Shown piece by piece: positions 1 through 14,100 of a DNA stretch of 64,000 nt. The stretch covers positions 186,001 to 250,000 of the forward strand of contig JALRME010000030.1 of NCBI GenBank assembly GCA_026120035.1. Direction: 5' to 3'. The notes beneath the pieces were generated by a model, which searched no databases, had not been told where the DNA came from, and saw only the letters and a program-made list of their open reading frames with translations. The stretch's first letter is position 1, and every line of letters starts with the position of its first letter. The stretch comes from Coleophoma eucalyptorum. Its lineage: Eukaryota > Ascomycota > Leotiomycetes > Helotiales > Dermateaceae. The position numbers and the translations under genes are program-made.

Positions 1-1277
1 CATTTTTTGTTTTTCACTTTAATGTACAGGGTCGGAGTCACTTTTTGCTGGGCTGGCTTTACATGCATGTGTTCTGGGTGATGATGAATCTCGACAGGTA
101 GCTGGTACCTTGCGGCATAGCATGGAAGTTGATAAAAATAGCCACGTAGAGCAATGAGAGTGAAAAGTACGAAAGTTCTAAGAGCCATTACTTCTGGATC
201 GTGAATTTCATAGTCTTTTTACCCAAAGATCATTCGCACAAGTACACATCAATCAACCCTCCCCCTATGCTTATTTAGACTGACATCGGTCAATATGACC
301 GCAACTAAGGTTATAAGGACCCCAACACAAGGACAGCGCGCAAAAGATGGTAGCTAAGATTTCAAGTATACCTAGCATAAAGATAGAGCGCAGCCAGTGG
401 TCAACCTTGGTTACACATGAATAAGTGTGGCTGTCTTCCGGACAACTAAATCAACTGAGGTTGTTGTCTCAGGTAGAGTATTTACTAGAAGTAGGAGGGC
501 CATCTGACTCAAACAATTATCCTAAGCAGAGCCCGAAGTACGAATCTCTGCTGTTCAGGCTAATAGTCGCTTGAAAACGGCTATTAGGAGTAACTCACTG
601 ACACAGCACCAGCTCCGTTCACAATGGCCCATTTGAGCCAGTGGATTATTCTGTCTATTTCAAGTACTTCTGTTGATAAACTACAGAGGTTCCAATTCAA
701 AAAGAGCCAGCCACACCTGGCTGATCAGCTCAGTTTGCCTTATAGAACCCCCCCCCCCTGAGTCCTCGCAGCCCAGTTAGTCTCTCGTGCATCCATTACC
801 GGCATGTCAAAAGATTTCGTGCTGAATGGGTGCCATGTTTTCTTACCAAAGTCTTTTAGGTCCAAGCACTTATTGCAAGTAGAAAATAATTAGGAGACGG
901 TGTCTTGTAAACTTATATGTTCCATTTCACTTTTTAAGAAAGCGACTAAACCACCATCTTATTGGACCTGCTAAGTAATAAAAACACCTTTATTTCTTGA
1001 GAGATTCTCATTTGAATATAAAGATCACATATACTAGGTACCTCGACTCAGCTGGTCGTTGGTCGGCTAATTGCATATTTTGCGTCTTCGCAATAAACGA
1101 GCAGACTGTAATGTTGTTGATTCTTTCAGGCATATCCATCATGTGATTAAAGGATGACTCCTCTCATCTTACATCCCACTTCTTAACCTGCATCTCTAGT
1201 ATTTACCCTTTTCCATCCCCCATATTTTGATATAATTACCTCATTTAATCCTGTTTTAGAGAATTGAACCCTTCACT
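1..1277. other. Intergenic region upstream of the deaminase gene
   Basis: No coding signal is supported here on either strand. The only low-complexity element is an 11-base C run at 748-758. The part just before the start codon at 1278 is moderately AT-rich and pyrimidine-rich, as expected of a fungal promoter and leader. Confidence 0.6.
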
Positions 1278-1778
1278 ATGACTTCCACAAAAGCCTCCAC
1301 ATCGCCAACCTTTCCATCAGAACTCCATGCTTTAATTCAAACCGCGACTGATATTCTCTCAACCATCCCCGCCTCCAATCCACCTCTGGCGACCGACCAT
1401 ACTGTTGCCTCCGCGGCCCTTGCAGCCGATGGACGTGTCTTCACGGGCATCAACATGTTTCACTTCGCGGGAGGCCCATGTGCGGAGAACGTGGCGTTAG
1501 GAAATGCCATAGCCGGTGGTATCTCCTCTGCATATTCGCCCTCCTCTCCTAGTGCGCAGAAGGTGCTTTTAGAATTCATCGTAGCTGTTGCTTCAGATGG
1601 GAGAGGTGTAATCAGCCCTTGCGGGAGGTGTAGGCAGATGTTGATGGATTATTTCCCGGGGATTAGGGTTGTGGTCCAAGATGAAGAGGGGGTGTTGAGA
1701 TGTTTGGATATCAAGGAGCTTTTGCCCTTTGCTTATGTGCCGAAGGCCTTTAGGAGGAATGGTGTGGTTGTAGACTGA
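1278..1778 (+). CDS. Blasticidin-S-deaminase-like cytidine deaminase family protein
   Basis: A single exon of 166 residues. It carries the zinc and catalytic signature of the cytidine deaminase fold: GGPCAENVALG (Cys68 zinc ligand, Glu70 proton shuttle) and SPCGRCRQ (Cys115 and Cys118 zinc ligands). The Cys rather than His in the first motif, followed by PGI and KELLPFAYV near the C-terminus, is the pattern known from fungal blasticidin-S deaminase of Aspergillus terreus, so a nucleoside-analogue or cytidine substrate and hydrolytic loss of ammonia are likely. The protein is longer than the roughly 130-residue A. terreus enzyme, through an N-terminal extension and a Ser/Pro-rich insert around residues 83-95. 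No signal peptide is seen, so it is probably cytosolic. Membership of the family is firm; actual activity on blasticidin is inference, and it could be an ordinary small cytidine deaminase paralogue. Confidence 0.85.
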   Translation: MTSTKASTSPTFPSELHALIQTATDILSTIPASNPPLATDHTVASAALAADGRVFTGINMFHFAGGPCAENVALGNAIAGGISSAYSPSSPSAQKVLLEFIVAVASDGRGVISPCGRCRQMLMDYFPGIRVVVQDEEGVLRCLDIKELLPFAYVPKAFRRNGVVVD

Positions 1779-2728
1779 AAAATCGTGCAAGTGTGCATTT
1801 GTAAGTGAGTATAGAAATGCAACATAAGCGCTGCAAGTAGTCCCAAGGTGAAGAAGGTCAATATAAAGTGAAAGTAAAAGGGAGGAGGTTCAGTACGACA
1901 GATGATATGCATTGTTGAAGCAGAGCAGAGGGTACTAGTTTCAATTGAACGAGTTGCTGCTGTCTTCATCAATATTCTTTTTTTAGATATTGAAATGTTC
2001 CTGAGTCAAATGAGTGGGCTTATTCGAGGAGTTCAAGGATAGCTATGCTTGGCATATTTGAAGAGTTCATCCGTTGGTTGCATTGTTCATGATGGATTCG
2101 GAAACCGATGCGCTTCCTCAATTCTTCAACCACTAGCGCTATTTGAACCAGTCACCATTTCGAGCAGTAGCTATGCATGAAGTCATGGTAAAAGGGTATA
2201 TGGAATTTGTCAAGATATGTCTCGAATGCAGTACTGTGATCCCTTTGGTATCTTTTCAACCCACTGACTTTGGAAAGAAAAAAGTTCCATCTCTAAATGA
2301 GTGAAGAACTATGAAAAGTTACAATCCCATCCTGAGGCAGTAGGCCGTCCTTCTGTCTCCATAAATACATATCCTTCAATTCCATCCATAAAACGTCAGA
2401 CGGTTGATTGATCGAACCAAAGTAAAGCGAACCGGAAAAGAACCAGAAGAACAAGGAAGAAACTCATTAAGAGTATCTCGCTAAAATGCAAGAGGAAATG
2501 GACAAAAGAAAGTAAATCAGATACCGCTGTAGTAAAAAAACGCCATCTTTGACCCGTTTCTGTCATACCATATCGTACCAGCCCAGTAGTAGATCTGTCC
2601 GGAAACATCCATCCATCCATCATCAATGCCATTACTCCATTAGCAATCCCATTAGCAATCCCAAGTGATTGGTCTGCCTGTATTTAAAACGCCATTTGAT
2701 ACAAATGAGAAACAAAGATTACTTTTCT
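1779..2728. other. Convergent intergenic region
   Basis: This lies between the 3' ends of the deaminase gene and the Rho GEF gene. I see no conserved coding signal, RNA gene or repeat apart from short direct duplications such as agcaatcccatt at about 2641-2665. Confidence 0.5.
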
Positions 2729-5700
2729 TTAATCGGCAGCTAGTCGAGCAAAATGTTTGCTCCAGATCCATCCTACTTGATCTGAAGGGTCGTCTTGATT
2801 TTTGGCAAGCCAGAGCTCCCCTTTTTCGCCGATGACATCAAAGATCTAAAAGAATTAGTAACGACAAGAATAAAGAAGATGAACAACTTACCTCGCCAGC
2901 TGAATAGGTCAAATAAGGATAACCAGCTTCTGACTTGGTAGCACTGATGTTGAATTCGAAAAGACTCGCAGCAAGATAAAGAACGTTGTATCCACCAGAC
3001 ATATTACGATCACGGGAAGATGCCCTAGAAGACCGTTGACTATCTTCCGGTCCATCCGGCATTGGCATTGCTGAATGAAAGACTCCAGAATATGGCCTTG
3101 TCTGCAATGGCCCATCGATATGATGGCCAGAATAATTAGTGGAGCTCGATTGACGCCTGTGCTGCTCTCCATAATCATGGCTTGGCCGCGATATACCGTC
3201 ATTGGAAGTAAAGCTTCGACTAGTCTCTGGTCTGCTGCTGCTAACTGTATTTTGCCTGAACGTGGATTCAGGAGCTGCAGGAGAGCCAGAGTTTCTTCGA
3301 GAATGACCGTTGGAGTACGTTTGATCGCGAGGTGCAAAAGAAGGAAGGCCAGGAGCATTGGCAACAATAGGAGAGAAAGTGAATTGACCACTGAGACGCT
3401 TGGCAAAGTCTGGAGTCGGTAGACTTGGAGACTTGTCGCTATTGATCGAAAGCCCGCGCGAACGATTGGATAAATTAGATGGTCGGCTTCTGGATTTCAT
3501 GGACTCATCATCTCTCGTTGATTGCGAACTTCTTGTTTTTGGACTGCCTTCAAGGAAAGCTCCGTTGACAATGCCTAGTTCTCGGGCTTTTGCCTCAATG
3601 TAGGGGAATTCTCGTTTGAATGATTCCACAATATCCGCCACACTTTTGGGAAGCTGGCTCTCCTCAAGAACAACCTTCACCTTCTCTTGCCAAATGTTAA
3701 ACCACTCAGCCTGAATGTCAACAAAGTTTCCAATGCAGATAAGTCCCATCTTTTTGGTCAATGTGGCCAATTTTGGCAATTCAAGCTTCAGAGTTTCGTT
3801 GAGCGCCTCGTATTGATCAACGAGTTCCTGAAGTTTGTCATCAACCTTTTTGCCAGAATTCTTCAGTTGTAACGACTTTTCGTAATCCACACGCCTCTTG
3901 GCCCGCTTCTTCATAGCAACGCTGGGCGCGGCATACAATGCAATAACTTGCTCAAAAGGTGAAATAACTCGTAATCGTACAGAAGCAACCTTGTAGGGTT
4001 AGTAAAAAATCCGAGAAAGAGAGACTAAAGCATGAAACTTACATGATCTTCTAACGCAACGGTCCCCATATCTCTCATCCCCATATTAAACCTCGCCCAT
4101 TTGCTCTCTAACTCAGGATGCAAGCTGGGACTCAAACGCATTACCAATTCAATAGATGAGAGATAGCGTAAAAAGTCTGCCACATAAGTGGTGGTCTGGC
4201 GGGTATAAAATTCCACATCCCGTAGGACCACCTGGAGCCTCAAAAAATCGTCTTGATATTTCTCATGGAGTCGGAGATAAGATTCATCGTCGTTGGGCCT
4301 CTGTTCTTTCGTCGCTGACGTTGTTTTCTCATTTTTTCGCCCAAAGGCCTTTGCAAGTCCTGACCTAACGTCAGATTCCTTGCGCTTCCTACCAACTATC
4401 TTACCGACCATATCTATGCGCCTCTTCAAGTCATCAATACTTTTCAAAAGACCATCAAGTTCTGCGATTGACATGGCAAGTGGTTGCGAATCCGGGTGGT
4501 CTTCGTCTGTATGCTTTTGTAAATCGTTGAGGAGCAGTCGATATCTTGTAATGCGTTGAACAGGCTTAACAAGTAAGGCATCGAGACTCCATGCGGCCGT
4601 CAGATCTTTAGCAACCAGGTTGCATTCTTGAAGCCAAACTTTAACAGCTGGATCCGTCTGCAACTGACCTAGGCGAGTACTTGCAACCTCGCTGTTTTTC
4701 AAAAAGTCTGTATACACTACTTGCATCCTCTTTAAGTGTTTTCCAAAATTCATTCCGATAAAAGTTTTGCGATCTTTTTGCTCATCAGTCTCTTCCATCA
4801 AAGTACCTGCCATGGACAGGCGGTCTTCGTGTGATGGCGCAATAGATGATGCCGCTGTAGTAGATCGACTCTGTCGGGATCGGAGGGTACGTGTCGAATA
4901 GACACTCGAGCTAGCAGTCTTCAGCTCATCCAGGAAAGTTGTTGTAAAAGCGACTATCTCGTTGGTGTTTCTGAAAATAATCTTAACGTCATTCTCATCC
5001 AGCTTTGGGCATGCCTCGGCTGTTCCTTTATAAATCTCCTCGACCACATTCATGTCCTTAAGATAGACAGCTTCTGTGTCAATCAGCTCCTTAATGATGC
5101 ATTTTCGTTGGTGCAAGAATTTCTTGCGCTTCTCAGCCTCGATTCTGTCTTCCTCACTTTCAAATACCGTCAGAGAGGAGGCGGGTACGGAAGAGTTGCC
5201 TTCATAAGGTTGATGCACTGTTGAGACATCCTCCAAAGATATGTGTGTACTAGACCTGGGCGTAGAAAGTGAAGCACGAGGTGAGTACGCATCATCGCTA
5301 GCACGTCTAGACCCTTGCTGACTTGACCGGTAAACACTGGATGCAGGTCTTCTGGTATTGTTGTTGAAGCTTGCTGGTGGCGGCGAGCGACTTGGAGGAG
5401 GTGGAGGAGGCGGGCTACTTTCCGGTTGAGCAGGAAGAGCCGGTGGAGTATAATCACCCCACAACGGCTTGACAGTCACATGCTGGGCATAACCAGGCGT
5501 CGGGTCAGAGAGACCAAGTCCAACACCAGATCCTGGAGATAAAGATGACAATTGAGGCGGGTTTGGAGGCAAAGGAGCATCTTTTACAAAACGTGGAGAC
5601 GGTTGAGGCGTGTATGACTCTGGCTTTGGTGGCACCTCTGGTGGGATTTCTTTGGGAGGTGGGACAGGTCTCTCTTCAAGTTCCTCGAAGGTCGAAAGCC

Positions 5701-8700
5701 GATCGTCCTGTTCGGAACACTCATCACCAGTTTCCATCGAGAAATCTGTCCATGCTGACTGGCGGTTTGAAGCATACATGCTTGGAGAGTGCAGTAGGTT
5801 ACGGCTATGCATATCGTAAGCTCCTGCTGAACTAGCTCGTCCACTTAATCCCCCAGAGCTCTCGTATTCCATGTCTGTTACTGGCGTGTGAAGATACTCG
5901 GTTTCACTGGGTGCAGACAGAGCTGTTCGTAGCAAGGGAAGCTCAAGTCTTGGTGCTTGGTCAGATACCGGTCCGTAGCTAAACTCATGGTCTGGAAACT
6001 CTGCGATATCCTCCTGGCGAAGATCGTCAACTTTGTTCAGTTCAATTTCGGTAGTCACCCCGTCCGTATTTTGCAGAGGAATATCAGCTCTTGGAAGGTC
6101 CGGTGTAGCTCTCTGCGGACTAGCTGAAGTCAAAGTGGTAGTGAATACTGGCTGATCACTTGAAGCCGGAGAGTCTTCTTGAAATGCGCCTGGAGGAGTT
6201 GGATCTCTCTCGAGTGGATTGTATGCAGGGGCTGGCTCAATATAAGAGTTTTCAGGAATTTCCATGGTATCTTGCTGAAAAGCCCCAGGGAATGAGGGAG
6301 TGGGAGGAGTCTCGACTTCTGATGCCGGCTCTTGAACTTGGGACGCCTCAGATGGAGCATTGTCAAGCATAAGAGGAACAGCAAGACTCTCGGTATTATT
6401 TTCAGCCTCGAAACCCTCCGCAGGAGCTGCCGGACCAGATTCCTCCACTTGAACATGCTGTGAGAGACTGCTCGACTCCAGAGGTAGTGCTGCTGGTGTA
6501 GGACTCATTTGCGCTGGGGCTGTCTGTGGCTCATTGTCGATTTCAGTGGTTGCTGTAGCATTCGAAATAGCAGACTGTGGAACCTCATCAACAGTCATTC
6601 TTGTTTGTCCTGGAAAACTTCCAGGAATGCCCAAGGTAGGCGAATCTTCCATAACCGTATTGAAATCCGGTAAGGAGGGACCTCTTGGCGTAGAGACTGC
6701 GGTATCAATCTGTAATTGCTGAGGGGCAGTATCTGTCTGTGGTGTTTCTGTCGCTTGCGCATCAGCCGGCAGGACTTCAGGTTCTACTGGTCGGTCAGTA
6801 GCTGTATATCTTTCAGCTAAGCGTTTCATATTCGCCGCCTTTATTTGCTCTCGCTCCGAGCCGTGAATAGACTTTGTATAGGCTCTCTTTATCTCAGCGC
6901 GCCGAGCTGCAAAATCAACTGGTTTGACGTCGAATGCATTTTTTGGTTGTGGGGATTCATCTCTCGTAGTTCGGGTGACCCTCATCCCCAATCGAGGGTG
7001 ACTTGGGGAACCTGATCGTTCTCGAACTTCAGATCTATCTCTAAATTTCTGCCGTGAACTGGCGGTACTTGCTGATGAGACTGGTTGGCGAGGTCGGGAA
7101 CTTCGTAGTTGGGGTGAAGTTTTCGGTGGTGGAGCAGAGATATACGCCTGAAGACTGCCATTGCTAGCCGTATGCTTTCCTGCGTCCTTCCCCCTAGCTC
7201 TTGGTGTTCGATTCACTGGCGTCGTCGCTCGCGCTGTTGGCGTGGTCGCACGACCTGCAGGGGACCACGGCCGAGGATCTGGCTTCCGCAGCTTGCCGTT
7301 CGTGAGGGCCTTCGTTGCAAAGGGTGAATTTGCACGAGTCGAGGGAGGACTTGAAGAATCGGAGGGGGTATTCAGTCGCTTCGGGATTCGAGATTGTCCG
7401 GATGATTTTGTAGGAGGCGGCGAAGGCGGGCGTGCAATAGCAGTAATGTTAACACCAGTAAGTGGATTTGTCTTTGGGTCAGGAGAATCACTGTGAGCTC
7501 GGTTGTGACCGCTGATCACTCGAGGAGGTAACTTGCTTGGTTCTACATCATCTAATTCTGGTGTGACCCCAAGATACCAGGCAGTTGGCGAGGATGGTGA
7601 TACGGCAACATCGACATCAGAGTGACTCCGGAAATGGCCTTTGGGATTCAAGCCAGAATCTGAAGTTCTGCGAGATAAATTGTTGGCAGAAATTCCATAC
7701 CCAAGATTGACTGCTCCGTTCAAAACTTCGCCAAATAGAGGCCTTCGTGTTTGAGAAGGGAATGAGGGATTTTGTGTTGCGGAAGGGGATAGGTTGGCGG
7801 CTGATTTCGAGGCCAGTCCATTCTGACCTGGAACCGCAATCCGTGGGCGAGTATTTCGCGCAACACTCGATAGAGTATTGTTGGAATGTTGGTCTTCTGG
7901 AGCGAATTTTGCTCTTTGCGTAGCTCTGGGAAAGGTAGGATTCCGACCGGTCACACCTGTCTCTCGAGTCGCATGCCCTGCTCTCGAAGTGCTTGCAGCC
8001 GTTGAGTTGCTACTTGATGACGGTGATCTTGTGTATGGGGAGTCGGTGTTTGATTTTGTTGGGATTCGAGGAGGCGGCTTTCGGACTGCCGGTGCTGCTG
8101 AACCTGCATTATTGGCATCGAAACGCTTTAGCAAATCCTTGACACTAGGTTGTTGCGATGATTTTGGTACTCCTTTCAAAGCAGGCGCAGATTTGGCAGC
8201 GCTCAGTGGTGCTCTGCCATCCATTGGACTTGACACTGATCGATACGGTGCTTTCAAACCGCTGCGTGGTGCGGATACTGAGGGGTGCTTTGGAGTAGTA
8301 CCATTGCTGTTGGAGCGCAAAGAAGAAGGGCCCTGCCTCAGATCTGATACCGACGCAGCCATGCCGTTCGTGATGTCAGCGTAGTTGTTTGCTGAGTGTA
8401 CGCCACGATATTCCTTATAAAACTCGTCGGGTTCTTCACCTGCCGCCCTACCAACATGTCCATTCGAGGTCACCGCTTGTAAATTCTGAGTCGTGAGGTA
8501 GGAGACTTTCGGTGGCAGTTGTGGAGACCCGCCCTCGAAGTCAGGGAGAGGTGGTGGCGGGTAATTGGAAGACGGGGAGTGGTGGTGATTATGACGAGGT
8601 TGATGATCGTGGTCGGTAGAGGTTGATGCAGATGTTGTTGGCCCTGGGCGCCTATAGAAGTTCTGATCCGCATTGATACCGCTCTCCATATTGAAGCTCC

Positions 8701-8818
8701 TGCCTGAACATCGATCAGGCTCGAACGGGCGTTGCACAGCACAGCTTTGATCTACCTCTGCTGAGTCCTTCGTCTGTACGGTGGGAGTCTCCGGTCCGTT
8801 GCGATGTAGAAGTGTCAA
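2729..8818 (-). CDS. Rho guanine nucleotide exchange factor with DH, BAR and SH3 regions
   Basis: Three exons, complement of join(2729..2845, 2892..3989, 4043..8818), give 1996 residues. Introns of 53 bp (with an ACTAAC branch site) and 46 bp follow GT-AG. The first ~1200 residues are disordered, rich in Ser, Pro and Thr, with polyproline stretches near 1120-1150. A DH (RhoGEF) domain follows at about 1230-1480, with the helix LDALLVKPVQRITRYRLLL that is diagnostic of the family. A BAR-like helical region spans about 1505-1735, interrupted by the first intron. After another disordered linker, an SH3 domain closes the protein (about 1925-1996; ends with GWIWSKHFARL) and is split by the second intron. 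DH-BAR architecture is known from fission yeast Gef1 and animal Tuba proteins, which activate Cdc42 at curved membrane; a role in polarity or septation is inferred. The start Met at 8818 is the first in frame; a Met about 43 codons later is an alternative. Confidence 0.9.
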
Positions 8819-11110
8819 TCCATGTAAGTGTCAGAGGACGTGGTAGCTGCTGAGTGGCCTCGCGCGGTGATTGGACCAGCGAGAATTCGTTTGCAAGAAT
8901 CGCTCGAGCACTCCGCCACGTCAAGACGGCTGCATGAGCAGAACGAGAAGTGAGGCTATGTATGGAAGGTAGGGTTGTCGCCGGTGCGAGGTGCGAGGGA
9001 CTGGGGGCCCGAATGCAGCGAATGGGGCGCGCAGTGACAAGACGTTGGAAAATAACGGGACTGCGCAGAATGTTTGGACTACGGGCAGGCAAGATGGGAT
9101 TGGAGGAGCGAAAAAGAGCGTAAGGTGTAATTTGGTGGAAGTGGTGGAGGATGAAGCGTAGTTGTTGACGTGTGTTGGAAGTTGGAATCTAAGCTAAGGA
9201 GCGTGGAGCATGGAGCGTGTGAGGAGAAACGAGAGACGAGAGGCGAGCGACGAGCAAAGCCGATATTGTTGATGGATGGCGTTTTGCTGACGGGAAGGTC
9301 AAGTCGAGTTTGAGACGTGTGGAGGTCGACGGTGGTGTGGAGGCAGCGAGGCACAAGAAGTGGGCACGAATGAAGGAAGAACTGGCCCGGGGGAGGCCAG
9401 AGGAAGAGCTAAGTCGCAAGGTACCGTTCCGACCGCACTGAGGGGAAAGCGGCTGGGCGAGGAGTTCATTAGGAATTGAGTTGTGGTCGAAGTATATACA
9501 TAGTAGTCCTTTGATAAGGAACTGACTTTCGTCTCACGCGCTCTACGCTCCTTCTGTTCCTGCTACTCGTCTCGCTATTACCGACCTCTGCCCACTTGCT
9601 ACTTACCCTGAGGAATTTGGCTGCAGCAAAGGAAAAAGCAAGATACTCGAGCAGGGACCAGACACCCGACCTTAATTCAATAATTTGCAAGGTACCGGCC
9701 TACCTAAACCAGGCATGCTTGCTTACCCTACACTCTCGTATGCTAACTTTCCACTGTCCACTTTCCTGTGCTCTGTGCTGTTCTCTGCGCTGGATTGCTG
9801 TTCAACGTCAATTTCCTGCTCCGCTTGCCGCTAGGCGAAGCAGGCAACGCAAGGGCAGTGAGCTGAGATGAGATGGAGTCGGTGCTACGCTGCGCTGCCT
9901 TTCCCTCGACTTTCTTCTCTTTGCTGCTTCGCTGTCATCGCCCAACTCGTCGAAGCAGCATGGATGGTTCCAAATTTGGCTCTCAGCAAGTCGCATCGTC
10001 CCGCTCTCGACGCTGCAGATTCCGCTGCACTCACGAATCAATAATCAATGCAACGCACTTCGTGCTTTCAATTCCCCAAGGGCAAAAGCATATCTAGGTA
10101 TGTGTCGAGGCTGGCCCTGGCGCATTGATAGGCCTGGATAACGCACTACCTTTGGCTAGGCATCGTGGTCCTGGCGGTATTGGTGCGGAGCGTTGGTAGT
10201 TGGTGCAGTGGCTGCCCCCGATCCACCCGAGACCTCAGGGCGTGATAGCGAGCAGGAGCCAGTCGTTCTGTTGAAAGCTTCTTTCTCATCAGTCCCACAC
10301 GCGATCATCAGCATCGCTTGCCATTCTCATCCTCAAGTCTCCGAGAACTTCGCAACGTGCCTGACCATCACCTCTGTAGTCTGAAGCATCCTCGTCTCTT
10401 GTTCGTCAGCGCAATGCCGTTCGATGCCCTCCCGTTGGATCGACTCAGACTAGGGCAGAGCACAGCAGCAGATCGATCCACTTTCCGGCTCTTGGTCCAG
10501 CTGCTGTCCCTGCGACTGTATAGTAATTACTTTTGCTTTTTCTTCCTGCCCGGCTCTTTGACGACCAGGCACGTGATTGATATCTGATTTGTTAAGTTCT
10601 GCTTCTCGCGTTGCTAGTCGCTGTCGCAGTCGCGTTTGCAGTCGCGTATTCCCTGTCATCTCATCTCATCTCGTCTCATTCTTGAGGTTCCATCTTGGTT
10701 CAGCATCAAAATCAAACGGCTCATCAAGAGGATTCCGGGTTTCCTTTGCAGCTTTCGCTCGCCGACTTCATTTGAATTTGCCATCATGTCCATGGCCATA
10801 TCTCGGTACACCCTAAGTCGTTAATCTGCGCTGCACCCCACAACATCATCAACGCGTGCAGCTTGAGAGGCGCCATCAAGTTTAGTGCTACCCGCACTGA
10901 CATCACCCGAGCCATCTTCCTTGCAATGCTCCTTGATAATTTGATTTGATTCGAGTCCGCCTTGTTTCGGGGACTTTGTTGACTTTGTTGCCTCTCCGAG
11001 TCCCGGTCTGGAGACAGTGCGGCCTCAATCTTACAGTCCAAACAATCGTAAAGCATAGGGCGCATAGAGATCCCTTTTCCTGTCATGAAAGTTGTTCTGA
11101 AGAAACAATC
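8819..11110. other. Long divergent intergenic region between the Rho GEF and TERT
   Basis: About 2.3 kb without a supported gene. Several open stretches exist on both strands but none has recognisable protein character or consistent splicing. The part from 8819 to about 9450 probably holds the 5' leader and promoter of the Rho GEF. A short pyrimidine-rich repeat of TCTCA units is visible at about 10656-10680, upstream of TERT. An ATG at 10946 is in frame with TERT and open to 11111. Confidence 0.5.
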
Positions 11111-14100
11111 ATGCCCGGAAAGCGGAAGAGATCCAAACATACTGCAGGCTTGCAAGGAGACCCCAAACGGCAGCGACTGTCTGGAAGGCTAAATGTAAAA
11201 GAGCCTGTGGTCAAACAAACTCTGCTCCCTCAGTACTATCCAGTAGTCCTGTCCCTGCGAGAACTTTTACTGTCAAAACTCCCAGCCAGCTCCAAAATCC
11301 GGAAGAAGAAGCTGCTCTCTGTCGGCCGCAAGGTTCCACTGCATGAATCAGAGCTTGCTTGCGGAGCTGAGGATGCTACTTTAGCAAACTTTCTGGATCA
11401 AACGCTCGTTGGCGTGCTGAGGGTAGAGAGAGTCTCAAATGAGGACAGGTTAAAGCAGTGGATTACTTTTTCGCAGCGGGCCGATGTAAGTGCATCAACG
11501 CTGGGTAGTTCGAGCAGTTCGCAATCAGAGGTAAGCAAGCTGCTGTCTCAGCCTGGAATGCGACAGAAGATTGAAGTGAGACATTGGCTGATACCAGTAG
11601 ATTGTTGACTTCGCTATCTGGCTTCTCTTCTCTAAACCAGGTTCTTTCCATCACAAGACGCAGCATTTACTCTCCCAAGGGTTCCGGCGTGATATCAGTG
11701 CACGTTCAGTCTATCAGGGGAGAAATATTACCTCTAATATACCAGGGGTCGTCTCAACGCATCCAAATACTAACGTGACAGCTCTCAAGTCATCACCATG
11801 GCCTCAGATACTAAACTTGATGGGGAGGGAGGGTGAGAGGGCCATGATTGACTTGATTTTGGATTGTGGTATCTTTGTTACTCTTGATAGTGGACGTGGT
11901 ACTTACCTTCAATTGAGTGGTGGGTGACTTGCTTAGCGACGAAGATGCTGAAGAGAGTTGACGTAAAGTGTAGGAATTCCCCTAGGCGACCTTCAAGTTA
12001 TAAATACTGGCTGTGCGCGTGACATATCTGCATTGAAAGTCACTAGCTTATACCAGCGGATTGCCTTGGAATCTCTGCATGCTCCAGGCAGCATCAGCTT
12101 CGTGAGAAACAGAATGCTTTATGCTCGCCCAGCACTGAATGCCAAAGGAGGAGTACGGTTTGGTTTGAGACATATTCGTAAGTTAGAATTCGCGGTCAAA
12201 GTTTGTCACTAACTGATTAGATGCACTAAACCGATTTCCTAATGCTGCCTCAAAGACTGAAAATATCTTCAAAGAGGCAGGAAGGCAGAATGAGATTCAC
12301 CCAAATACCATCAACATGATGATGTACTTATTCCCGCGTCAATTTGGACTGCACAATGTCTTCACTTGTCATGTTAATTCACGGGAGACTGTCCAGCCGT
12401 TCAAAGACTACACGCTTCGAGAGGAAGAAATTAAGAGTAAATACAAAGTTGGCAATATCAAAATTCCAAAACGACTTCGAGGTGAGACTGTTAAGTTGGT
12501 CCAAAAACTTCAGATCTTACATAGCCATTGTCCTTACCAGAAATTGCTTGAACATTACTGTCCTGTAAGAGCACTTGAGCTCGCCTTGGGAACCAGCTGA
12601 TTTTCTTTAGATAACACTGGATCCTGCGGCTGTAGTGCCACAAACCCCTTCTCAGATTGATTCAGAACCTTCGACATCATTGAGAACCCAAGAAACGTTA
12701 AACTCTAACCCGAATAATTCGGGTGGTACAGGTGAGAATCTTACAATCCATAGAAGACAGCCAGCTATGACGGAACACGCAACACCAGCTGCAAGAATAT
12801 CTGCATTTTGTCGTGCTGTCCTTTTAAATCTCATTCCTCATGGGTTCTGGGGAGATGGTGACACCCGCACACACAATATACGTGTATTCTTCCAAAATGT
12901 CACACAATTCGTCGAGCTTCGACGCTTCGAAACCTTAAGCCTGCACAAAGTACTGCAGGGAATGAGAGTGAGACTTCCGTCCCACTGTATGAGCCAGTAC
13001 TGACAATGCGACCAGATCACCACTATCAAGTGGCTAGCACCTCCAAAGTCGGGAGCAAAGACATCACAGACGGATATCAACAAAAGACTGGAGATCTTTC
13101 AAGAATTTGTTTATTACCTCTTTGACTCCGTCTTGATACCTTTGATCCGATCCAACTTCCATGTCACAGAGTCCAATGTCCACCGATATCATCTTTTCTA
13201 CTTTCGACATGATGTTTGGCGCTCCATTGCCGAGCCAGCCCTAGCTTCCCTCAAACTCTCTATGTTTGAGGAAGTCAAGTTGGCTAAGGCACAAAGGATT
13301 TTGGATGAGCGATCTCTAGGCTTCAGTCAAGTGAGGCTGCTTCCGAAAAAGACAGGAATTCGACCTATCATGAATCTTCGGAGGCGTATGTTAAGTAAAG
13401 GGTCCAAGACCATGCTTGGGAGTAGCATCAATTCTATTCTGTCTCCAGTATACAACGTATTAAATCTAGAAAAAGTAAGTTATTGACTTTCTAAAGCATA
13501 TCAAAGCTTACCATCCCAGGCACTGAATCCAAGACGTCTTGGATCGACGATGTTTTCGGTTGGCGACCTATATCACAGACTGAAAACATTCAAAGTCGCA
13601 CTGGGAGACTCGACAGCACCACTTTATTTTGCCAAAGTTGACGTTCAATCAGCTTTTGATACCATTCCCCAAAAGGCAGTTGTAGCATTGATGTCTAGCT
13701 TGCCGTCCAAATCTCGGTACCGAATTGCAAAGCATGTGGAAGTCAAACCAGGAGAAGGTCTTCAGCTAGGCCTTCCGAGACCCATACGGAAATGGGTTTC
13801 ACGAGCTAGAGGGCTAGATGATACTCAAACATTTAGCGAAGACCTAGAAACTGAGCTTGCGGTGGGCAAGAGGAACACTGTATTTGTCGAGAATGTCGTC
13901 AATCAGTTCAAGAATACCGATGACCTCCTTAATCTTCTCGTTGAGCATATTCAGCGGAATATGGTAAAGATTGGCAAGAAATTTTACCGGCAGAAACAAG
14001 GCATCCCACAAGGCTCAGTACTATCTTCACTTTTATGCAACTATTTCTACGCAGATCTGGAGGCAAAACACCTTTCATTTCTTCAGACAGGAGATAGTCT

